In this document: in pieces, positions 20,390 through 31,100 of the stretch
Layout of the letters: each line of letters begins with the position of its first letter
Position numbering within the stretch: the first letter of the stretch is position 1
Assembly (NCBI GenBank): GCA_934047225.1
Contig: OW204012.1
Location: 5,084,001 to 5,148,000 of the forward strand
DNA length: 64,000 bases
DNA from: Ypsolopha sequella
Lineage: Eukaryota > Arthropoda > Insecta > Lepidoptera > Ypsolophidae
Reading direction: 5' to 3'
Made by a program: the position numbers and the translations under genes
The notes under the pieces: generated by a model
Told to the model about the DNA's origin: nothing
The model's database searches: none
What the model saw: the letters and a program-made list of their open reading frames with translations, nothing else

Positions 20390-20762
20390 TCAAGTAACAT
20401 TTTTATCTATAACAAACAAGGCTGTTCTTGTGAACTCACCCAGAGAGCAGAAAAATAGGTCTGTGTGATCGTGGATCTTGTTGAGCAGTTGTAGGGCTCG
20501 TGTCAGGGGAGCCTTCTGGTGAAGATTTGTCCTGCTGCTTCCTATGGCGAACAGCCGGCCACTTCGCACCCTAAGGGAGTCCTTGGGCACCCTTAGCTTA
20601 AATTCCATCTGCAAAACCAAATTGAATTGAACTCCACGCCATATTTTGAAGAGGTATGATGTCAAAGTAAGCTTCCGTCGAACCTCCAACTTGTAGCTAA
20701 TCCCTTGTAGGGTTTTTAGTGTTTTATAAAAACAAGATTTTATTTTAGATACTTAGTTTTTA

Positions 20763-20987
20763 ATGAGAGAAATTGCACACGCACAGTACCTAAGTTTTAT
20801 TTTAGGAGAACAACAATCACCAATTATAGAGGGATATTACGTACAACAATCATTGGAAGATGGAACCAGAGAGATCCAGGACCATAGACAAATATACTTT
20901 TTAAATAAAGGTACAAACACACATAGCATAGTAGATTATTTTAACAGTAGCCAACCATACCCAAAACAAATAATGTCAGATACGTAA
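20763..20987 (+). other. Unidentified 74-aa ORF inside the LINE relic
   Basis: The open frame MREIAHAQYLSFILGEQQSP continues through YYVQQSLEDGTREIQDHRQI to YPKQIMSDT. Its composition looks protein-like, and the segment interrupts a LINE relic in the opposite orientation. It may be a fragment of another element or a captured exon. I do not recognise the family, and no splice or promoter evidence supports expression. Confidence 0.25.
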
Positions 20988-21036
20988 GTGGTTATTTAGG
21001 ATACACCCCATGAAGCTTCATATAGAGATATCGTAT

Positions 21037-21150
21037 GAACTTATTTTGAATACTTTGCTTCATGGGGAGCCCAGACAACTGCGTTGCACTCTTAACTTAT
21101 TTTGAATACTTTGCTTCATGGGGAGCCCAGACAACTGCGTTGCACTCTTA
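21037..21150. repeat. Tandem duplication of about 57 bp
   Basis: ACTTATTTTGAATACTTTGC through TTGCACTCTTA occurs twice back to back with no visible differences. The minus strand of each unit encodes AVVWAPHEAKYSK of the LINE relic, so a small piece of ORF2 was recently duplicated. Confidence 0.75.
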
Positions 21151-22165
21151 ACTTGAAGCGTTGTACAAATTTGTCATAGCTGTGATGCAAGTAAAGACAT
21201 TAGCTGTCCTGCGAACAAACCCCAGTGTTCTAAACGCCTTCTTGCAAACATGAATAATATGTACGCGAAACATTAGGTATGTAGTTAGCCGCACGCCCAA
21301 GTCGCGTACTGATGTCACGCGTCCCATCTCGCTGCCCTCAATCGAGTACTTGTGGAGGCTTGGGGAGTAACTGCGGCTGAACGATATGACGTTGCAATTG
21401 GAGACGTTAAACTGGAGCCTGTTCTCATGACTCCACGCTACAACATTTTCTACATCGCACTGTAGGCGGTTATGATCTTCCTCGCAAGGAACTTTAACAT
21501 AAAGTTTCAAATCATCCGCAAAAAGTAAACCCCTAGCATATTCAACCACTCTGGGTAGATCGTTGATCATGATGATGAACTCCAGTGGCCCAAGATTGCT
21601 ACCCTGGCTGACTCCAGAGAATGTACAGTAGACTTCCGATATGCTGTTGCCGTACTGGACATATTTTTTCCTGTCTTTCATGTAGCTCGCGAAGAATTTC
21701 AAAGTTTTCGTTGTACAACCTGCTCCAGCTAACCTCACAAGGAGCACGTCGTTATCCACGGTGTCAAAAGCCTTCCTGAAATCAAAGTATAACTTGGTCA
21801 ACATGTGGTATTATGGATGTCGTGAAATTCAAAAGGTTACTGGTGCCGTGACCTGATCTAAACCCATGTTGTGCATCCAGCAATTCCGCCTCAACGTCAT
21901 TGTAAAAAACGTTGTACAAGGCCGACTCAAATACTTTGGCATACGTACACAACACTGCCACCGGCCAATAATCCCTCACATCGGACCCACCCGCTCCTTT
22001 AGGAACAGGCATGACTCGAGTAGTTTTCCAGTTTTCCAGAAATGTAGAACTCTCGAGGCACAGGTTGAACAAATGCGTGAGATGCCCAGCTAGCACCGTC
22101 CTACAATCCCGTGCCAGGATGTCCGACCCTACAGAGCGCTTGGGCGGGAGGGCGGCGAGCGCGCG

Positions 22166-22710
22166 AAGTATTCTTTATTCTTTATTGCACATGAAACATA
22201 AAATAAAATAAAAACCTTACAAAGGCGAGCTTATTTCAGTCAACCTGTAGGTGTGGTGAAATACAAAAATATGAAAAGGTAGTCAAAGTGTACAACAAAA
22301 TAACATGAAATTTTTTAAGGAATAATTAAATAGATAAATTTTACAACAAGATAAATTAAACTATATACTAAATTTCTAAATGAATATTATAATATATAAT
22401 TATATAAAAATACACATAACTATAAAGAGAAAAAAATATATATTTAAAGTTATAATAGATACAAATATATTTATATATATACACACATACAACAAATTAC
22501 ATAAAATAAAGGTATATAAAATTAAACAGATAACCCAAAAATGCATAAATAAAAAAATATTGAAAAATTAAAGAACAGAAAGGAAGTGCTCTTTCAGTTT
22601 CTTTTTAAACGTAAACACAGAAGGACAATCTCTAATATGTTTTGGCAACTTATTCCACATACTTGCAGCACGGGCCGTGAAGGAGTTATAATAATAGTCA
22701 GTTTTAAGTC
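22166..22710 (-). mobile_element. 5'-truncated LINE tail inserted beside the RT relic
   Basis: The minus strand at about 22700-22570 encodes YYYNSFTARAASMWNKLPKH and then IRDCPSVFTFKKKLKEHFLS ending in a TAA. This is a classic LINE ORF2 C-terminus. The AT-rich 3'UTR follows, and the element ends in a TTCTTTA-type repeat at 22171-22185. It appears to have landed in the RT relic. Confidence 0.7.
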
Positions 22711-22978
22711 AAGTACCTGGGCCGGTTCGAACGCCGCGAGGTATAATGACTACTCAGCATCGTAACACAAAGTGATTGCCGCAATCTTGGGTTATTGGGT
22801 TGAAACTCTATGGTAATGAAGCCAGGATCGAAGGTCAGGTAGTAACACTGGCAGTTTTCATGCAATGCCTGCAATCAAGCACCCTAAAAAACTGATTGCC
22901 GCAATCTAAAGTTATGTGCTGTCATCCGTTGAGGAGTTCTATGGTGATGAAGGCACCTGGAAGCACACTCTTTCAAAC

Positions 22979-23452
22979 AAAAAAACCGGCCAAGTGCGAG
23001 TCAGACTCGCGTATTGTGGTTAATAAATTTAATTGTGTCATATTTTTCGTAAATTTCCTGTTTTCTTTTCGTAAATAGATAAGGGGGGGGACATACATTT
23101 TCTTATGATTTTTCAAGGATTTCTCGAAATAGATGCAATTAAATATGACTATATATTTTACAATCAGCTTTTTAATATCTACAATTTGATACATATTGTA
23201 GTTTTAGGATAATATTTTTATTTTTCTCTATTTTGTTTTGGAAATATTTTGAACAATTTCAAATTTTTCATATATTTTTTGACACTTTGAAATGTAGACA
23301 AGTTAATTCTATTTTTATGCCAAATTTCATGTCTTTATCTTTAACGGTGCTAAAGTTATTAGGCTGTGACATACGGACGGACGGACAACGAAGTCTCACC
23401 ATAAAGGTTCCTTTTGTACCTTTTATGTACTACAGAACCCTAAAATTACGAA
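22979..23452 (+). repeat. CCGGCCAAGTGCGAGTC-family repeat
   Basis: The left end is AAAACCGGCCAAGTGCGAGT and the right end CGGACGGACAACGAAGTC, then a terminus CAGAACCCTAAAAT. The interior is AT-rich and unlike the copy at 2203, so this belongs to a subfamily also seen at 56885-57133. Confidence 0.65.
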
Positions 23453-25065
23453 AAATCATAAAGCAAGTTTAAACCCACTTTTCGGAGTTGAGGTCATACA
23501 TTACTCACACCTGTTTCCTAGAGGGGTAGGCAGAGACTACAGATTTTTATCTGCTACGATCCTGACACACCTCTTTCGTTGAGGTCCTCCAAACATATCA
23601 AATCCTAGTAGCTGATCAGTTTAATTATTATTGTAGGTTAAATTCTTTGACTAATCACAGCGATAAAAGTTAAATGTTTTATCAAAACCAATTATCGAAA
23701 GTAATTGATAACGTATCAAAGATAAAATTAAAATCTTATGACCAGTGTTTCGAGCAGCAAAGAGGTTCTGTTTGTAAAATAAAAACTGCTAGTATTTACT
23801 GACAACTGATCATTTAAACCAGGGTCTTATTGTATCTTAGCCATTAAGTAAATAAAACTGGCTCCACCAAGATCCAGATTTTTTCATTACACCCACATGG
23901 ATCTACGGAGAAAAAAAGTCTGTAGATCCACTGGATCTTATTTTATGGATCTACTCAGAATTATCATCCTGAAAGAATCACAAAGTCCTGGAAAGGCTTA
24001 TGTCCAGCAGTGGACGAACTAGGCCGATGGATGGGATAATGGATGGATAATTAAAATGAAATTAAATCCAGCAGTGTGTTGTTTTGGGCTGAGAATGATG
24101 ATAATAAATAAAAAACTCTAAAGGGCATATAAAGAAATAAACACAATTCATTTAATTGTGTTTTTCGACGGGCAATTTATTTTTGAATATATAAAGTCAA
24201 AAAGCAATATAAATTAAAAGATAGGTAACGATTGATTATGAAAGGCACCCAAAGCTTGCGCGCCGCCCCTTGCAGCCTGCCGCCCCGGGCCATGGCTCTT
24301 TTGGCCCTAGGGTAAATACGCCACTGAATTTGGCATAAAACACATAGAATTTGGCATTTTGTTGTGTAAAAGCAGACCATGTCGGCAGTGGCGGCGTTAG
24401 GGTAGGGCGTGGTTGGGCGACCGCCCAGGGAGCCAGACATCAAGGGGCGCAGCGCCCCCTCGTCAGTATGGATCACGGGATGGCGCGGTAAAATTTTGTT
24501 AAATTATGTTAAAATAATTGGTCATGATTGAAGATTGAAATAATCTTTCCCATGTTTTTTTTTTTTACTTTTTTGCACATGAATAATTTAGGAAACAGAT
24601 AGGGGGCGCCGTAGAATTCTCGCCCAGGGTGCCGTTAATGCTAAAACCGGCACTGCATGTAGGGCCCCTAGGAGAGTATGTCATTTTATTAAAAGGGTCT
24701 ATTTACAATCAGTGCATAGTAGTTTTAGCTAATGCTAATGTTTTATTTAGGTAAAATCTATATTTTTATACAGATATAGATTTATTAAAATATTTTGGTT
24801 TCGTGAATTTTCTTGGTTGTCAACAGAATGAAGAAAAAGTTAAATTATACAACTAAGCGTTTTTCTCACAAGCAAATAAAGTTTGAATGGTTTGTATATT
24901 CGGTTTCATTAGCCCAATGCAACCCTAAAAACATAATCCTCTAATCTCATATCCACTGTGATTTCATATTGACATTGGAAATAACTAGCATGTCGCCAAT
25001 CAATTACATTCGTCGAATAAAATAACAAAAGTACCTAAATTGTTTTCATATAAAAGTGCAGAAAA
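23453..25065. other. Intergenic region upstream of the Galpha gene
   Basis: It holds a 3' fragment of the YVQQWTN-tail repeat at 23975-24040 (GGCTTATGTCCAGCAGTGGA). GC-rich old repeat pieces lie at 24243-24320 and 24385-24475, similar in type to 45409-45770. No convincing promoter was found. A TATAAAAG at 25049-25056 is only 10 bp before the ATG and is probably not the Galpha TATA box. Confidence 0.4.
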
Positions 25066-25164
25066 ATGGGTTTATTCAATTGCATGCATCCAGAAGATGA
25101 AGACTCCGGAAATTCCAAACAAATTGATAGAGAGATCAAGCAATGGATCAGATCTTACAATGAC
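25066..25164 (+). CDS. Galphaf: Galpha exon 1
   Basis: The ATG sits in GAAAAATGG. The exon encodes [20 protein letters not shown] and then [13 protein letters not shown] (33 codons), followed by GTAAGT. The acidic N-terminus lacks the long basic helix of Gs. Gly2 and Cys6 are possible myristoylation and palmitoylation sites. Confidence 0.82.
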
Positions 25165-28100
25165 GTAAGTACCAATACATTTTGTGATTTTTGACAGCGA
25201 AAAATTTCACAATGTTCAGCTGAGGCACAGCGCAATATTTTGATCATGAGCCTAGAGCATGAACAACGCCAGACTTTCGAGGATTCATTTGAAGAAATTC
25301 GGACTCTTGTTGTATTGAAAAAATATATTTGATAAATTGATCCTTTATCTAGAGATTCTACTCATAAACAATGTATTAAGATTTATACTTGTGTCAAAAA
25401 CAAATGTTTCCACCCTCTTTTTTTTTGTTTTCAAATGTTCGTTTCAAGAACGCGGTTAAGAGATCAATTTGTTTTTTGTTTTCATAAAATGGGTAATAAT
25501 AGAAACATGCAGGGATTCTACTTAAATCCAACATTTTTTCCCTACAAATATTTTAGTATTAGCTAAAACCACACCAATTTGTTGTTTCGCTGCGTGATCA
25601 TTAGTAGGTATTACGCGTCAAAGAAAAAGAGGCCAATGAACCAATATATCATCGCCTATCAAAAGCAAATAACGTCTTTGCCATTGGACTTATTCTGCTG
25701 GACGGGTAATAAAAAAAGTTGCTAGAGTAGGCCATACTCTTAATGCTTTTGACAACACTCGTCGATACTTCTCTCTAGACCAGAGCAGTGGCTGTTTTTT
25801 AGAGAAACAAGTCTCAGAGATGGCAAAAAGCACTTGCATTCGCAGGCGCAGCCCAAGGCTAGTTGTGATGACACGAAAATTCTATGGATATGACAACTGA
25901 CTAGTGAAAGGGATTTTCTTAGATTGTGTATTATCAAAATATAAAAATAACTAAATGATAAGATTAAGCTGCCTTTTGCATTTAGTTTTGACATATGACA
26001 TCATTGTCTCTTGTCTTGTATTTTTTATCTCCTTATTCAATTAAAGTATAGGCTTACTTTTTACTTTTAGTTGTTGTAACTACCTAACTAATATTATGAA
26101 AAAAAAGACCTGATCTTGCTAAGTTTCATGCCTTTCTTCTTAGCAAGTCTAATCGAATAGGCGGAGTTAGGCATATATAAGTGTATTTTTTTATTAAATT
26201 TAACTAAACCTAACCTTTATTATTTCCCTGTGTATTTCCCTATATTATTATTTACTCGTATTACATAAAACTATTACCTATAGGCATAGATTATTTAATA
26301 GGGGAGATGACAGGGTAAACAAAATATTATTCTATTTAGTCATTTAGATTATCAAAAAATATTGGACACGTATTTTTTTCTTTTGTCAATCAAACTAAAG
26401 CGCGTCAAAATTTGGAAGTGGGGGCTGGTGATGTCACACCTAGGTAAAAAGTGTACTTAGGCGTGACGTCACGCGGAACTTTAGCGGGCTATATCTTCAT
26501 CATTTTTTGTTTAATTGACAAAAGAAAAAATACGTGTCCAATATTTTCTGATAATCTAACTGACGGACTAATTAGAATTTTTTAGGCATCATGCCTGTTA
26601 TGTTACATTAAAACCGACCTGTAATAAATGTATCTGATATACCTACATTAAATAAATATGTTTCAATTCATTTCATTAGATCACTTGTACTTTTTAGAAC
26701 AATATATTCGCTGAAACTGCTTTTTTTTCAGGCGATAAAACTGTTACTCCTGGGCACCGGAGAAAGTGGCAAAACAACCATTATAAAGCAAATGAAAATT
26801 CTTCATGTACAAGGATTCTCTGCCAGGTAACTATTTACAATACTATACCTGTAACCGCTGGCTACAGGAATGCAGGGCTGATGGGATTTGACACGGGAGA
26901 ATTGTGGAAAACAATGTGGGTGCACTGACCTGGTTGGAATGTTGATGGGCGAGCCGACGAATGCGCTGACAATGTGCCGCGTGGTGTACTCCTTGTCGGG
27001 CTGATGATGACAGGGCTGATCTTGGACAGGGATGTACAGAATGTCTTGGAGTAATACACAGCACTGATATGATCACAAGATACGGTAGATACGCGAGATT
27101 GGTTGTGGCGTCGCGAATGTGTGCACACACGTATTGTTCGGTCGACGGTTGCGGCGAAACAGAGTGAGACCAGCGCCCGCGCGCGCCTCGACCGGCGCGC
27201 GGCGGGGGGGGGGGTGGTCGTCAGCGCATGCGCGCGCGAATCACGCGTCACGCTGTAGCGTGAACATCCTGGGGGGGCCGGGGCTGCGACTCCTCTTGAG
27301 CTGAATCCAACGGCAGCCTGGCTATCTTGAACACAGGTCGTCGCAGATTTCCATGAGCTGTGTCCAGATCCACAACTCGGATCACTCCATCCTTGCCAGG
27401 TATCGTGCGGAGAATTCTCCCCAACTTCCATTGGAGCGGAGGCAGGTCATCCTCTTTGATGAGGACCAGTTCACCCACTTGAGGAGGGGAAGAAGGGGAG
27501 AGCCATTTGGAGCGGGTTTGCAGGGTATGGAGGTAGGATCTGGACCAGAGAGTCCAAAAGCGCTGAGAGAGCGCTTGAATGAGTTGAAACCGTTTAAGAG
27601 CAGATATGGGTCTGTCGTCAAAAGACTGCTCAGGTAGAGCGGTGAGCGGACGACCAATAATGAAATGTCCGGCCGTGAGAGGTTCAAAGTCCGTAGGGTC
27701 GGATGAAATTGGGCAGAGGGGTCTTGAGTTGAGTACAGCCTCAATTCGAGCCAAAAGGGTAGAAAATTCCTCAAAAGTGAGGTGCTGTTCACCTATCACG
27801 CGATAAAGTAGTTGCTTGGTGGATTTTACGTTTATTTCGTGCAGGGCGCCGAACCAAGGCCCTTTAGGCGGGTTCAGTAACCAAGTTATGTGCTGATTCG
27901 CGAGCTTGTGAGTGATTCAATTCAATTCAATTCAATTCAATTCAATTTATTTATTGCGATAAATTACAGTTTCATTGGTGTTTCTAAAAATAGACAGTAC
28001 AAGTGTAATTTTACCAATAGCGGCATAGCAATATTATAATAATAGCAATTATTATTATAAACTTAATTAAAATATACATAATTCTAATCCTACACATTAA

Positions 28101-31100
28101 AAATGAAAAACAAAATATATTTTTTTTTAATAATTAAAAGATGTCGATAAAACTTAAAAAACCCAATAAATCATAATTAAAAGATAATAATAACCTATTC
28201 ACAATTTTGATAGAACTCATTTAGAGAATATGGACACATAAGCAACAAATATTGTTTTAAAGACTTTAGAAACCGATCACCCGAGAGACGTTTAATGTGA
28301 AAAGGTAACTTATTATAAACGCAAATTGCCATTTGACTAGTGTTTCTACTGTAAGACGTGGTTCTACATGACTTTTTTTGGATGTCATACTTAAAACGTT
28401 CTTTTAGTCTACTGCACTTCCGCTCCGAGCTAATCGGAAACTTCTCTGGAAAACGCTGTACTAATTTGCAAAGTTCAATTATAAAGAGCGCTGTAACTGT
28501 ATGGATTTTCAGTTTGACAAATAAATCCCGACAAGATACTCTGTTAGATTTCACTCCATTTAAAATACGGACGCATCTTTTCTGTAGCACGAAAATTTTT
28601 TGTATGTCTACACTACCTCCCCACAGTGCCAAGCCATAGAGAAGTCGTGAGTGGAAGAAGGCGTAGTAAGCCTGAAGTGCCGCATGTATGGTGGTAATCT
28701 TTGATAAGCACCGTAACGCATAACAAAAACTACTGAGCTTACCTGCAAGGGCCTCTATATGCATCTTCCAGTTCATATACTCGTCAGCAAAAATACCCAG
28801 AAACTTGGCCTGGTCAACTAGTGCGATACTTGTATTTTCTACTGTAACATCTAATTCAACTCTTGGTGTGTTATAGTTTCTGAAATGTACCATTTTAGTT
28901 TTATCCGCGTTTGTTTTTAGTCCTATGACCTGCAACCACTTAACAACGGTATTTATAGTGTGGGTGATCTCATCAGATAGATTTTCAGTATTTTTCCTTT
29001 CGAATTCAAAAAACACCGAGACATCATCCGCGAATACCGTAATTTTGTTTTTGATGATTTCGGGTAAGTGATTTATGTACAGTATGAACAATAAAGGACC
29101 CAATACACTACCTTGAGGTACTCCTTGCATTGTTTCCGCAGTTAAGGATTCTGCGCTTGACAGTGTTTTATTCTTGGAATCAATAGTAGGAAGAATTACA
29201 CTTTGCCTACGGTTGGTCAGATAAGATTTTAACCAATTCAAACAATTTCCTCTAATACCGTACCGATTGAGAATGCATTCTAGGACTTGATGATCAACAT
29301 AATCAAATGCTTTGGATAAGTCCAATAAAACTGTTAATACATTTGATTTGCCATTTAAAGAGTCCGCCACAAAGTCCATCATGTCAAAGACTGCATCTAC
29401 TGTTGACTTGCACTTTTGAAACCCGAATTGATTATTGGATAAAATGTCATATTTAAGTAAAAAGTTTGTCAGACGATTTGAATAAAATTTTTCGTAAATT
29501 TTTGATAATGTCGGCAATAGTGCAATAGGGCGATAGTTACGAATGTCCAGTCTACTCCCACCTTTGTGTAAAGGTATGATGTGGGCTTTTTTGAGTCTTT
29601 CAGGAAAGCTCCCTGTGACTATTGACAGGTTTATCAGATGGACAAGAGTATCGGCAATAACTTCGATAATGTCTTTGATTATAGTAATCGGTAAACCATC
29701 ATAACCGCAAGATCTTTTATTATTAAGATTTGATACAAGTTTGATGAGTTCAGGTTTAGTTATGGGAGTGATGAACATAGAGTTTTTTTGGTATCTGGGC
29801 AGTTCAATTGTGTTTAACTCGTTTTCACCCCTACTTGATTTTTTTGTAGTTAAATAATCGTTAAATAAATCGGGAGCCTCCAAGTCATTTTTAATGGTTT
29901 TGACGCCATCCGAAAGTCCAATAAAACTTTCGACTTTTTGACATTTTTGTCCTTTGACCGTCCTATTCACTATATTCCATGTAGTTTTAATTTTATTATT
30001 TGATTTTAGGATAAGACCTTCGTTCTCCTTCTTTTTTGCATATGCTACTACTTGGTGCAAAATTGAACAGTACCTTTTATAATTCTGAGTAAGAACAGTT
30101 TTATTCGCTGAATGCTTAAGCTCAATAAAAAGTTCACGTTTCGTTTCGCAAGATTTTTTTATACCCGGTGTGATCCATTTTGGTTTAGAATATGCTTTAT
30201 CAACCTGTACTGTTTTCAGCGGGCAGAACCTGTCGAATGCACTCAGCAGCATGTCATGAAATATATTAAATGACTGATTCGAATCAAGATTTTTGTAAAC
30301 TGGATCCCAATTTACGCTGCTTAAAAATGTTTTTAACTCATCTGAATTTGATTTATTTATGTCCCTCACTTGTTTGTAAGTTCTACCAGAGTTGGGTTTT
30401 AATTTGATGTCTAGTGTAGCATACTGAAGGCTGTGATCGGACAACCCTAGCTCTATTACTTTGATGTTGCGCAAATTTGTATTAGAAATAATATTATCGA
30501 TGCAAGTACTGCTATGCTCTGTAATGCGCGTGGGTTCATTTACAAAAGGTTTAGCATCAAACGATTTTAAGAGGCATTGAAACTCATTGGTTTCCCGTCC
30601 CTTGACCAATAAATTTACATTGAAATCTCCACATAGCAAAAAGTTTCGGTTTAATTTGTTGCTTATTATGTGATTTAAAATGTTCTCTACATTGTCAATA
30701 AAATTGTCATTTTTAATTGTCTTTGGCCTGTATGCACAAATTATGTAGTCACCAGATACATTAATACCACAAACTTCAAAAATGTTTGAAATTGAAAATT
30801 TTTTTATAGACGGAATTTCATCAAATTGTAAGCTTTTGTGAACATAAATGCATACTCCACCTCTGCTATTTCTATTTTTACGACAAAAAGACGAAGCTAG
30901 ACTAAAACCCCTAAATGACATTCTTTCAAGATCACATTTCAATCGATGATGTTCGGTTAGGCATAAAACTTTTATACTACGCCCCTCATCTGAATGAAGC
31001 CATGTCTCAAGCAAAGCTTGCTTCCTATCATTTAAGCTTTGGATGTTTATATGTGCTACTGTTATGCCCGCCTGCAATGAAATTCTTTTTTGATTAGGCT

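Larger units (their letters stand above)
20390..22150 (-). pseudogene. Degenerate Jockey/CR1-like LINE ORF2 (RT) relic
   Basis: The minus strand encodes RT pieces in order. At 22096-21782 there is LENWKTTRVMPVPKGAG to LLDAQHGFRSGHGTSNLLNF. After a frameshift, 21804-21148 gives KLYFDFRKAFDTVDNDVLL, SGVSQGSNLGPL and the catalytic box FADDLKLY. ECNAVVWAPHEAKYSK lies in a duplicated block at 21037-21148. The C-terminal part at 20689-20390 has LTLTSYLFKI and SLGEFTRTAL. The frame is broken several times, the 5' end with the endonuclease is absent, and about 20700-21030 holds foreign sequence. It is dead. Confidence 0.75.

Noticed and set aside
25049..25056. TATA box for the Galpha gene
   Set aside because: TATAAAAG lies only 10 bp before the ATG, which would put the transcription start inside the coding region.
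27175..27245. CpG island promoter of a host gene
   Set aside because: The same GC-rich block is in the other LTR (39795-39865), so it belongs to the BEL LTR.
26862..27431. 189-aa minus-strand ORF and similar ORFs at 39449-40201
   Set aside because: They run across the BEL LTRs, which are GC-rich and open by composition. No protein family is recognisable.
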